Origin: RBG-16-57-9 sp964462185
GTDB lineage: Archaea > Thermoproteota > Bathyarchaeia > TCS64
Length of the DNA stretch: 32,022 nt
Direction: 5' to 3'
Assembly: GCA_964462185.1 (NCBI GenBank)
Contig: CAYWWV010000014.1
Location: 1-32,022 of the forward strand
Below the pieces are notes generated by a model. It did not search any database. It worked only from the letters and a program-made list of their open reading frames with translations, and had not been told where the DNA came from. Positions 15,330 to 21,169 of the stretch are shown piece after piece; position 1 is the stretch's first letter; each line of letters opens with the position of its first letter. Position numbers and translations under genes: made by a program.

Positions 15330-15784
15330 GGCTTCACCCCCAGCCAGATCTTGGCGGTGGTGTCTGAGTCCGCCGCGTCCTCGGCCAGCACTCCCACCAC
15401 CCCCATGTTGGTGTCCAGGGCTGTCTGCATCTGGGCTGTGTTGTAGGTGTCGTTGGCCGGGGCCACCCCCTTGGAGAAGAGGGTGACCTCCCCATCGGTG
15501 CTGCTCACCATGACGGCCTGGCCCTTCTTGCCGGCGCCCTCCCCCGCCTTCTTCTGGACCTCCACGCACCCCATGAGGGCGCAGAGGACGGTGTGTTCGC
15601 TCTCCTCGCTGTAGTCGTGGCTCTCCAGGGCCACCATGAATGGGCCTAGGGCCGAGCTGGAGGCAGCCAGTATCCCAGAGCCGTCGTTGACCACCACCTC
15701 CCCCTTCTCGATGTCCTCGTTGGCCTTCACGGTGAAGGTGTCCACCACCAGCAGCTGCTCCTTCAGGATGCTACCGGCCGCCAT
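15326..15784 (-). CDS. Capsid cement/decoration-like protein (DUF2190-like)
   Basis: 152 residues, rich in Ala, Gly, Val and Ser, with a short beta-barrel look: VKANEDIEKGEVVVNDGSGILAA, then GPFMVALESHDY and GCVEVQKKAGEGAGKKGQAVMV. The ‘energised by KGE.VV.dgsG...a’ pattern is typical of DUF2190/decoration proteins that coat HK97-type capsids. Such a gene is normally found directly before the major capsid protein, as here. ATG 15784 has a strong GGGAGGAG ribosome binding site and overlaps the protease gene by 14 nt; the 3' end overlaps the capsid start by 4 nt. Confidence 0.7.
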   Translation of the reverse strand: MAAGSILKEQLLVVDTFTVKANEDIEKGEVVVNDGSGILAASSSALGPFMVALESHDYSEESEHTVLCALMGCVEVQKKAGEGAGKKGQAVMVSSTDGEVTLFSKGVAPANDTYNTAQMQTALDTNMGVVGVLAEDAADSDTTAKIWLGVKP

Positions 15785-16559
15785 GGCTTCTCCTCCCGAA
15801 TAGTCTTAACCGGGCCTCCTCCATGGCCTCTTCCAGGGCTGTGGAGGCCTCCATCTTCTTGGCCTTGGGCTCGCCCTGGAGGCTGGACTCGAGGCGTCGA
15901 ACCCTCTCCTCCAAGCCCTCCAAGGCGGCTCTAAACTCTTTTTCCTCCATAGAAACCACTTCGCTGGAGTCGCCTCGAGCGTCGCCGCCTGGCTTGCCCT
16001 GGGGTGGGCCGGCCACCCCCGCCAAGAGCTCCAAGGGGACGGCCTCCAGCCCCCTCGCCAGGAAGCCTGCCTGGGGGTAGGCTGGGGCCGATATGAAGTC
16101 CACGTGGTCGAAGGCGAAGCTCTCCACCTCCAGGTGGCCTCCCCTGGACAGGCAGGGGTGGGTGAAGGGCTCGGGGTTATGGGAGAGGTCTTCCCCGCAT
16201 AGGCTGCACCTCTCCCTGTGGCTGGTGATTACCACGCTGATGGGCCCCCACTCCCCCCGGGTCAGCCTTCTCCAGGCCTCCTCGTCGGTTACCACGGCCT
16301 GGGCCAAAGCATATCCGTCGGGCTTCCTGTAGCCGGTGAAGCGCCCCACCTCCAAGCCCTCAGGGTAGTGGGTGTCGGTCTGGTAGGCGGGGCCACACAT
16401 GAGGGGCTTCCCCAGGATGGTGGGTAGGGCCTCCTCCAAGGCCTTCTCCGTCACCGCCCAGTTGTTGCGGTTCACCGAGGTGTTCATCAGGTAGAAGACG
16501 GCCACCCTCTCAGGGGCTTCAACTGCGTGTACCCCCGCCAGGAACCTGAGGTCACGCAT
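15771..16559 (-). CDS. Prohead protease with scaffold-like C-terminal domain and zinc-finger insertion
   Basis: 262 residues. The N-terminal domain (1-180) follows the S78-type prohead protease plan: VFYLMNTSVNRNNWAV, a catalytic-His candidate His64 (TDTHYPEG), a strand VGRFTGYRKPDGYALAQAVV, a Ser108 candidate (WGPISVVI) and the closing DHVDFISAPAYPQAGF (compare the 'EvSlv..PA.p.A' end of prohead proteases). An insertion after the Ser strand has Cys118, Cys121, His134 and Cys136 and looks like a zinc finger. Residues 204-255 are a charged coiled-coil as in phage scaffolds. The enzyme would mature the capsid precursor. The start has GGAGGA about 8 nt upstream and overlaps the portal gene by 8 nt. 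Confidence 0.75.
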   Translation of the reverse strand: MRDLRFLAGVHAVEAPERVAVFYLMNTSVNRNNWAVTEKALEEALPTILGKPLMCGPAYQTDTHYPEGLEVGRFTGYRKPDGYALAQAVVTDEEAWRRLTRGEWGPISVVITSHRERCSLCGEDLSHNPEPFTHPCLSRGGHLEVESFAFDHVDFISAPAYPQAGFLARGLEAVPLELLAGVAGPPQGKPGGDARGDSSEVVSMEEKEFRAALEGLEERVRRLESSLQGEPKAKKMEASTALEEAMEEARLRLFGRRSHGGR

Positions 16560-17673
16560 TTTCAGCGTCCTCCGGGTTCCAGCCCATTATCTCCCAGGCC
16601 TTCCTCTGTTGGCCCCCCAAGGGTCCCTGGCCGTGGGGGCCCCAGAGGTTGGAGACCACCCTTGAAAGCTCCAACAGGTCCTGGGCTCGGACAGGGTTCC
16701 AAACGTGTTTCACCTCCGAGTCCCAGCCCAGCGCCCGGGCCACCCTTGCGTAGAGCTGGGCCTCCACCTCCCGCTTGAAGTATCGCTGGATGCTCTTCAC
16801 CACCCCCTCCACGTATGCCTCCAACTCGGCGTATGCCGTGGCCCTGTTGGCCACGGGTCTGCCCAGGAGGATGCGGGGGGTCCCCAGGCCGGCTATGATG
16901 GCCTCCTCCAGCTTGCCCAACAGGTTGTTGAGGCCGGTTACATCGGGTGAGAGGTGGACCACCTGGGCCTCCACGGCCTCGTTCACGGCTATGCTCCTGC
17001 CTGCCTGGGCCACCTCGGCCAGCTGCTCCACCACCTCCTCGGCCTCCTCCGCGGCCAACCCCCCGGTGTCTGCTCGGAGCACCACGAAGGGGGCCCAGAG
17101 GCTCCGGGCCACCTCGGGGAAGTTCTCCCTCAGCAACTCGTGTCGCGCCTGGCAGACGGCTCTCAGGGGCTCGATGTCGCTGAGGCCCCTCATGTCGGCC
17201 TCCAGGGAGAGGTTGGAGAAGTAGATGACCTCCCGGGGCTGGTAGAAGCCCCTCACCCCCTTGTATGTGAACCCCACCAGGTTCCAGTCCTCGTCCAGCT
17301 CGGGGGCTAGCCTCCGGCTGTCCAACCCCAAGAGCCGCACCGGCAGCCCCCGCCCATCCTCCACCACCTCGAAGCCCGCGCAGCCGTAGATGCTTCTCTT
17401 AACCTGGGCGGTGAATAGCACCTGGTCCAGGTTGACCCTCCGGTTCACCTCGTCCACCACCGCCTTCACCTCAGGCTCCTCGCAAACGGTGTGGAAACCC
17501 CCCCGAGTCGAGAAGTGGGCGTTAACCACTATGCACCTCCTCACCAGCTCGTCCAGTCGGAACCACTTGTAGTCCTCGTGGCCCTCCACCCCTCGGGGGG
17601 TGAGGGCCCCCCGCTGGAGGTTTTTCGCCTTGGGCACCCTGGCGCCCCCCAAGACCCGTCTAAACAGGCTCAA
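16552..17673 (-). CDS. Phage-type portal protein
   Basis: 373 residues, of the siphovirus-like portal family. Typical segments are FRLDELVRRCIVVNAHFSTRGGF, the IYGCAGFEVV strand with a following LLGLDSRRLAPELDEDWNLVGFTYKG, FYQPREVIYFSN, GLSDIEPLRAV and a helical clip/stem ending GTPRILLGRPVANRATAYAELEAYVEGVV. Portals form the dodecameric DNA channel of the capsid. The start is TTG 17673 with a strong GGAGAGGAGG ribosome binding site. It heads the head-gene operon, and a 32-codon ORF precedes and overlaps it. No terminase gene is upstream, where one is normally found. Confidence 0.85.
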   Translation of the reverse strand: MSLFRRVLGGARVPKAKNLQRGALTPRGVEGHEDYKWFRLDELVRRCIVVNAHFSTRGGFHTVCEEPEVKAVVDEVNRRVNLDQVLFTAQVKRSIYGCAGFEVVEDGRGLPVRLLGLDSRRLAPELDEDWNLVGFTYKGVRGFYQPREVIYFSNLSLEADMRGLSDIEPLRAVCQARHELLRENFPEVARSLWAPFVVLRADTGGLAAEEAEEVVEQLAEVAQAGRSIAVNEAVEAQVVHLSPDVTGLNNLLGKLEEAIIAGLGTPRILLGRPVANRATAYAELEAYVEGVVKSIQRYFKREVEAQLYARVARALGWDSEVKHVWNPVRAQDLLELSRVVSNLWGPHGQGPLGGQQRKAWEIMGWNPEDAENA

Positions 17674-17758
17674 AGGGAAGCCTCCTCTCCCGGGAGACCA
17701 GCCGCCTCCACGGCTTCTCCCCCAGGGTTGATGCCGGCCTAGCCAACGGCTTGCTCAT
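17660..17758 (-). CDS. Possible small basic leader protein before the portal gene
   Basis: ATG 17758 begins nine or ten nt after the transcript start predicted from the TATA box at 17789-17797. The 32-residue frame (MSKPLARPASTLGEKPWRRL...) is Arg-rich and overlaps the portal start by 14 nt. It could be a genuine small protein or a translated leader that delivers ribosomes to the TTG of the portal gene. No homologue is recognised. Confidence 0.35.
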   Translation of the reverse strand: MSKPLARPASTLGEKPWRRLVSRERRLPFEPV

Positions 17759-17788
17759 AGCGATCCAGGCTGGGCTCCAAGAGTCCCC

Positions 17789-17797
17789 ATATAAATG
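17789..17797 (-). promoter_or_regulatory. TATA-like box of the head-gene operon
   Basis: On the minus strand this reads CATTTATAT, the only AT-rich box upstream of the portal gene. It predicts a start near 17767. It is back to back with the rightward box of the ribbon-helix-helix gene about 40 bp away, so a regulator bound between them could control both. Confidence 0.6.
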
Positions 17798-17831
17798 TGA
17801 GTGAGAACCACTCCCACGGAAGCACAATACC

Positions 17832-17838
17832 GATTAAA
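17832..17838 (+). promoter_or_regulatory. TATA-like box of the first ribbon-helix-helix gene
   Basis: GATTAAA is centred about 27 nt before ATG 17863, the leaderless spacing seen for many genes in this window. Confidence 0.55.
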
Positions 17839-17862
17839 GCCTCCCATGGATAACTGGTCTTG

Positions 17863-18048
17863 ATGCGCAGGAGAAACGAGCGGATAAGCATATCCATCAG
17901 CCCAGAGGTGTTGGAGGTGGTGGAGCTGGAGGCCTCCAGGCAGAACAGGAGCCGCTCCAACCTCATAGAAACCATCCTCAGACAACACCTAGACGCCATA
18001 CCCCGGCCTAAACGGTACCGGGTGGACGAGATGCGAGACTCCTTCTAA
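17863..18048 (+). CDS. Ribbon-helix-helix (CopG/Arc-like) DNA-binding protein
   Basis: 61 residues. The strand ERISISISPEVLEVVELEA and two following helices (RSRSNLIETILRQHL) match the short ribbon-helix-helix fold, a dimeric DNA binder. A basic tail (PRPKRYRVDEMRDSF) follows. ATG 17863 fits the upstream TATA box; TTG 17860 is an alternative. It is divergent from the head operon and its last 41 bp overlap the 3' end of the opposing winged-helix gene. A likely role is control of the virus-derived operon. Confidence 0.8.
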   Translation: MRRRNERISISISPEVLEVVELEASRQNRSRSNLIETILRQHLDAIPRPKRYRVDEMRDSF

Positions 18049-18505
18049 CCTCATCCAGGCTCCCAAGAATGCTTCGCCTCGTCCTCTCCGCCTCCAACTC
18101 CATCTCCCTTAGGAGGGCTTCCACCCTTCTCTCCAACCGGGCTAGAGCCACCCCCGGGGTGTAGATATACATCTGGGGCTCCTTCCCCCGCGGGGGGAGG
18201 CCCACCCTGGCTCTAAACCTCTTGCGCCTCCTCCTGGAGTATTCCCCCCAATCCCGGGGTCGGGGCAGCTTGGGTACGGGCCTAACCAGCCCCAGCTCCT
18301 CCAGGAGCCCCACCACCCTGTACCCCTTGGTGCGGGGGATGCCTGCCTCCCGCGCCAGCATGGAGACGGAGAACCTGCCTGGGAAGCGTGGGACGGCCAT
18401 GGCGGCCTTGGTGAGGTAGTGGCGGGGGGAGGGGTTTACCCCGTGGAGTTCCAGGAGTTTGAGGAGGGGGTCTTTCTGGGGGTTCTGGGGGGTTTGCTGG
18501 GTCAC
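18008..18505 (-). CDS. Winged-helix DNA-binding protein (TrmB-like)
   Basis: 165 residues. A winged helix-turn-helix spans about 43-78 (FSVSMLAREAGIPRTKGYRVVGLLEELGLV, then the wing), followed by a very basic region (RRRRKRFRAR) and a C-terminal coiled coil (119-160). The TrmB-like order of helix-turn-helix, a P-G-x-A-L-x-x-L segment (PGVALARL) and a coiled coil suggests a transcription regulator. By position it could instead be a small-terminase-like protein, which I think less likely. The GTG start overlaps the stop of a 22-codon upstream ORF (GTGA). It shares a promoter region with operator-like repeats and overlaps the opposing ribbon-helix-helix gene at its 3' end. Confidence 0.75.
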   Translation of the reverse strand: MTQQTPQNPQKDPLLKLLELHGVNPSPRHYLTKAAMAVPRFPGRFSVSMLAREAGIPRTKGYRVVGLLEELGLVRPVPKLPRPRDWGEYSRRRRKRFRARVGLPPRGKEPQMYIYTPGVALARLERRVEALLREMELEAERTRRSILGSLDEVRRSLASRPPGTV

Positions 18506-18570
18506 TGTTTGTATGGGGGTTCTCCCTCCTCCTGCTGGTTGTTGGGGCTGGGCTTTCCTGGTTTATCCAT
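18502..18570 (-). CDS. Possible 22-residue leader peptide coupled to the winged-helix gene
   Basis: ATG 18570 opens a frame beginning MDKPGKPSPNN, rich in Pro, Gln and Glu. Its stop TGA overlaps the GTG of the downstream gene as GTGA, the classic coupling arrangement. It lies about 43 nt after the TATA box. It may only hand ribosomes to the regulator gene. Confidence 0.35.
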   Translation of the reverse strand: MDKPGKPSPNNQQEEGEPPYKQ

Positions 18571-18589
18571 CTTGGTTCACACACCCGCT

Positions 18590-18629
18590 GTACCGTACTT
18601 TCAACAATATTTAAAAGTAAGGTACTTTT
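18590..18629. promoter_or_regulatory. Operator-like inverted repeat around the winged-helix gene promoter
   Basis: Left arm GTACCGTACTTT (18590-18601) and right arm AAAGTAAGGTAC (18614-18625) match in 11 of 12 positions as an inverted repeat. The TATA-like AATATTTAAAA (minus-strand TTTTAAATATT, 18607-18617) lies between and into the arms. The right half is also part of a 17-bp palindrome AAAAGTA-AGG-TACTTTT (18613-18629). This is the expected form of an autoregulatory operator overlapping a core promoter. Confidence 0.6.
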
Positions 18630-18813
18630 TGGGGTTGGACCAGGGTGAAAATAGGTCCCCCCAAAAAACACACAAGGAATAAACACCCAACTACCTGGCT
18701 CCAACAAACATCAGGGCAGCCCCCAGAGCCGGGGAGAGCCACACCTGTCACCTGGGTGTTTCACGTAAAAACACGTAAACTGTTAATATCTTCCCAGTTA
18801 AAGTACGGGGGAA
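18630..18813. promoter_or_regulatory. Intergenic control region: phased direct repeat, TATA box, third motif copy
   Basis: No gene is credible here. CACGTAAA occurs at 18762-18769 and 18772-18779, exactly 10 bp apart. A TATA-like TTAATATC (18783-18790) follows, about 27 nt before ATG 18814. Between the TATA box and the start lies AAAGTACGG (18800-18808), which repeats the core of the operator at 18590-18629. AACACCCA (18682-18689) and TGGGTGTT (18753-18760) form a distant inverted pair of doubtful meaning. Confidence 0.5.
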
Positions 18814-18987
18814 ATGCCGAGGCGAGGCTACAAAACCATAACCATACGGGAGGAGGTCTACAACCACCTATACCAGCAATACCAGAGGAACCGGGAGAAA
18901 CTCTTGAAACAAGGAGTCACCAGCTTCAGCGGCTTCATAATCAAAACCCTGTACGAAGCCCTGGAGAGGCAGGAGGAGAACCCCTAG
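18814..18987 (+). CDS. Second small ribbon-helix-helix DNA-binding protein
   Basis: 57 residues, starting MPRRGYKTITIREEVYNHLY, the typical archaeal ribbon-helix-helix opening (basic tip, strand KTITI, helix EEVY). A second helix (TSFSGFIIKTLYEAL) follows. ATG 18814 is leaderless relative to the TATA box at 18783-18790, with an operator-like AAAGTACGG between them. The gene ends 11 bp before the N gap, so its downstream neighbours are unknown. Likely an early regulator of the virus-derived element. Confidence 0.75.
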   Translation: MPRRGYKTITIREEVYNHLYQQYQRNREKLLKQGVTSFSGFIIKTLYEALERQEENP

Positions 18988-18998
18988 CGCAGCCCCAG

Positions 18999-19098
18999 NN
19001 NNNNNNNNNNNNNNNNNNNNNNNNNNNNNNNNNNNNNNNNNNNNNNNNNNNNNNNNNNNNNNNNNNNNNNNNNNNNNNNNNNNNNNNNNNNNNNNNNN
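18999..19098. other. Assembly gap (100 N)
   Basis: Exactly 100 consecutive Ns, the conventional placeholder for a scaffold gap of unknown size. Real missing sequence may be much longer, and adjacency of the two sides rests only on scaffolding. It falls on the early side of the virus-derived module, where an integrase, replication genes or terminase could be hidden. Confidence 0.98.
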
Positions 19099-19110
19099 CA
19101 CCCCTGAAGA

Positions 19111-19117
19111 ATTATAA
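19111..19117 (+). promoter_or_regulatory. TATA-like box of the Nudix gene
   Basis: ATTATAA is centred about 28 nt before ATG 19142, consistent with a leaderless transcript that begins just after the gap. Confidence 0.6.
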
Positions 19118-19141
19118 CCCACCCAGCCCAACCTCCAAGGG

Positions 19142-19597
19142 ATGATAGAAGCCACCCTCTGCCACATCATCGCCAACAACAGGATACTCCTCCAGCGCAA
19201 GTCCCAAGGAAGGTTTGGAGCGGGGAAGTGGAACGGCCCCGGGGGGAAAATGGAGCCCGGGGAGTCCCCCTTGGACTCGGTGAGGAGAGAGGTCTTGGAG
19301 GAAACAGGCTTGGAGCTGGTTGACCCCAGATTCACCGGCGTGTTAGACTTCTTCTTCGACCAAAGGGAGAGGCCAGACTGGCGGGTCTACGTCTTCAAGG
19401 CCACCTCATACAGAGGCGAGCCCCGGGGAGGGGGGGAGGGAGAGCTGGCCTGGTTCCCCGTGGAGGACATCCCATACGGCGAGATGTGGGAGGACGACGC
19501 CCACTGGCTTCCACTGGTCTTGGAGGGCAGGCACTTCCGCGGTTGGTTCTGGTTCCAGGGGGAGAAGCTGGTGGACCACCGGCTCACCACATGGTAA
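19142..19597 (+). CDS. Nudix hydrolase (MutT-like)
   Basis: 151 residues. The Nudix box is complete at about 34-56: GGKMEPGES...REVLEETGLEL, matching Gx5Ex7REUxEExGU. The rest resembles 8-oxo-dGTP-type MutT proteins (GKWNGPGGK, WFPVEDIPYGEMWEDDAHWLPLVLEGRHFRGWFWF). Such enzymes hydrolyse nucleoside diphosphates linked to another moiety, often to cleanse oxidised dNTPs. The ATG is leaderless from the TATA box at 19111-19117. The next gene starts close by or overlaps (ATG 19591), and a nucleotide-related fusion protein follows, which suggests nucleotide metabolism. Confidence 0.93.
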   Translation: MIEATLCHIIANNRILLQRKSQGRFGAGKWNGPGGKMEPGESPLDSVRREVLEETGLELVDPRFTGVLDFFFDQRERPDWRVYVFKATSYRGEPRGGGEGELAWFPVEDIPYGEMWEDDAHWLPLVLEGRHFRGWFWFQGEKLVDHRLTTW

Positions 19598-19629
19598 GCC
19601 TTACCAACCTCCAGCCCCCAAGTACACCC

Positions 19630-19893
19630 ATGCCCTACATAGCACCAGAAGACCGACCCCAATACGAGGAAGCCATCAACACCCTGGTGAGACTGCTGAA
19701 GGAGAAACCCCCAGAAACCGTGGACGGCCACCTCAACTATGTGGTCACACGCATCATAAAGGAGGTCTACCCCCTCAGGTACTACCACATCAACAAGGCC
19801 ATGGGGGTGCTGGAATGCATCCAACACGAGTTCTACCGCCGCGTAGCCGCCCCCTACGAGGACCAGAAGATTAAGGAGAACGGCGACGTCTAA
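19630..19893 (+). CDS. Small conserved protein, DUF6899-like
   Basis: 87 residues, starting MPYIAPEDRPQYEEAINTLV and ending APYEDQKIKENGDV. I recall this pattern (PEDR start, LNYVVTRI, a GVLEC segment, a Y/F-YRRxxAPYEDxKIxxNGDV end) from a small family of unknown function found in archaea, bacteria and their viruses. It has no Cys cluster or membrane segment. ATG 19630 gives the family-like start. ATG 19591, which overlaps the Nudix stop and adds 13 residues, is an alternative consistent with coupled translation. T-runs at 19902-19914 may end this two-gene transcript. Confidence 0.75.
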   Translation: MPYIAPEDRPQYEEAINTLVRLLKEKPPETVDGHLNYVVTRIIKEVYPLRYYHINKAMGVLECIQHEFYRRVAAPYEDQKIKENGDV

Positions 19894-19910
19894 CCCCCCA
19901 CTTTTTACAT

Positions 19911-19940
19911 TTTTACGTAAAATACACCAATTTTTATCTA
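19911..19940 (+). promoter_or_regulatory. Palindrome plus TATA-like box of the P-loop/NDT fusion gene
   Basis: TTTTACGTAAAA (19911-19922) is a perfect 12-bp palindrome, and TTTTTATCTA (19931-19940) is centred about 27 nt before ATG 19963. The palindrome core ACGTAAA equals the repeated ACGTAAA upstream of the ribbon-helix-helix gene at 18814. Confidence 0.55.
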
Positions 19941-19962
19941 GTAGGGAGTTCACATAACCACC

Positions 19963-21120
19963 ATGTCGAGCCCAAGGAGGGTCATCATCTTCGCAGGAGC
20001 CCCGGGCAACGGGCGGGACGAGATGATCCAGCAACTCAAGGGGTTGGCCACCTTCGGGTACCACCACCTCTTTGAGTACATCGTGGAGGAGGCCAAGCTG
20101 GATGGGACCCACCTCACCAAGATCAACATACTGGACTTCTACGACAGCCAACCCGAGAAGATGGAGCAATACCGCCTCAAAGCCATCCAGAGGGTCAACC
20201 ATGAGATCAACAAGACAGGCGGCGTCCACATAGTCAGCACCCCCGTGCACTTCGAGTGGAAGGGAAACAGGTTCCAGGGGCTCACCGAGGAGGACGTGAG
20301 CCTCCTCAACCCCAACATGTTCATCATAATCTTCGACGACCTCGTCAGGGTCCGGGACAGGCTTTCCAAGGACCCCCAATGGGAGGGCCACAAGTTCACC
20401 CTAGGGGAGATAGCCAACTGGCGGCGGGAGGAGGTGAACTGTGTCTACCGCTTGGCCGAGTCCTTCAGGCCTCGCAGGAGGATCCACCTGGTGGCCTATG
20501 AGAACGGGCCCAAGGTGGTGAGGGACCTGGTGTTCAAGCCCAGCAAGGAGACGGTCTACCTGAGCCACCCCATCACGGGGGAGGGCCCCGAGTTCTTCAA
20601 GGAGATCACCAAGTTCTTGGAGAGCCTGGGCGAGTACTACGTGCTCTTCGACCCCTACCTCATCAAAGACTGGGACATAGTGGAGCAGTGGAGGGAGGCA
20701 GTTAACAGGACCATCGAGACCCGGGGGGATATGCCCAGTAGCTTCAAGTTCCATATGGAGTACCGGGACGGCCCCCTGGAGGCCGAGTTCGATGTGAAGG
20801 AGGTTGAGACCGCCATCAAGAACCTGCGGTTCCAGATCATCGACACGGACTACAAGATCATCGAGAACAGCGACCTGGTGGTGGTCTACCACCCGCGTAA
20901 GAGCATCAGCGCCGGGGTTATGTGTGAGATGGTCTACGCCAAGAGGCTGGCCAAGCTGGTTTACGCCTACTACCCCTACGAGCCCAGCCCCTTCTTCGAG
21001 TGGTACGCCACCCGGATATTCACCGACCCCGACGAGATGAGGGACTTCCTCATCAAGGAGTCCAGGCTCACGGGGCAGAGGCCTCTGGACTTTTACGGGG
21101 AGTGGGAGAAGGAGGCTTAG
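19963..21120 (+). CDS. Degenerate P-loop kinase-like domain fused to a nucleoside 2-deoxyribosyltransferase-like domain
   Basis: 385 residues in two parts. Residues 5-190 look like an adenylate-kinase/AAA-type P-loop fold: strand VIIFAGAPGNGRDE, where the Walker A reads GAPGNGRD (Lys to Arg18, Ser/Thr to Asp19). IIIFDDLVRVRDRL recalls the strand of such NTPases. Residues 196-335 resemble nucleoside 2-deoxyribosyltransferases and related nucleotide glycosidases: VYLSHPITG, LFDPYLIKDWD, the DTDYKIIENSDLVVVYHP strand and SAGVMCEMVYAKRLAKLVYAY with a conserved Glu322. The C-terminal domain might cleave or exchange an N-glycosidic bond; the N-terminal one may bind a nucleotide without hydrolysis. 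No function is established. It has its own promoter and follows the Nudix and DUF6899-like genes. Confidence 0.7.
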   Translation: MSSPRRVIIFAGAPGNGRDEMIQQLKGLATFGYHHLFEYIVEEAKLDGTHLTKINILDFYDSQPEKMEQYRLKAIQRVNHEINKTGGVHIVSTPVHFEWKGNRFQGLTEEDVSLLNPNMFIIIFDDLVRVRDRLSKDPQWEGHKFTLGEIANWRREEVNCVYRLAESFRPRRRIHLVAYENGPKVVRDLVFKPSKETVYLSHPITGEGPEFFKEITKFLESLGEYYVLFDPYLIKDWDIVEQWREAVNRTIETRGDMPSSFKFHMEYRDGPLEAEFDVKEVETAIKNLRFQIIDTDYKIIENSDLVVVYHPRKSISAGVMCEMVYAKRLAKLVYAYYPYEPSPFFEWYATRIFTDPDEMRDFLIKESRLTGQRPLDFYGEWEKEA

Positions 21121-21169
21121 GGTTCTATAAACCTTTAATCGCTGGTCTGGGAGGGGGCTGTGGGGCGCC

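Noticed and set aside
15330..15569. 80-residue N-terminal extension of the capsid protein frame
   Set aside because: It lies inside the cement-like gene and is a Gly, Arg and Gln-rich shadow; the TTGA-coupled start at 15329 is better.
17739..17999. 86-codon leftward ORF opposite the first ribbon-helix-helix gene
   Set aside because: It is antisense to a well-formed DNA-binding protein gene with its own promoter and contains the back-to-back promoters of the region.
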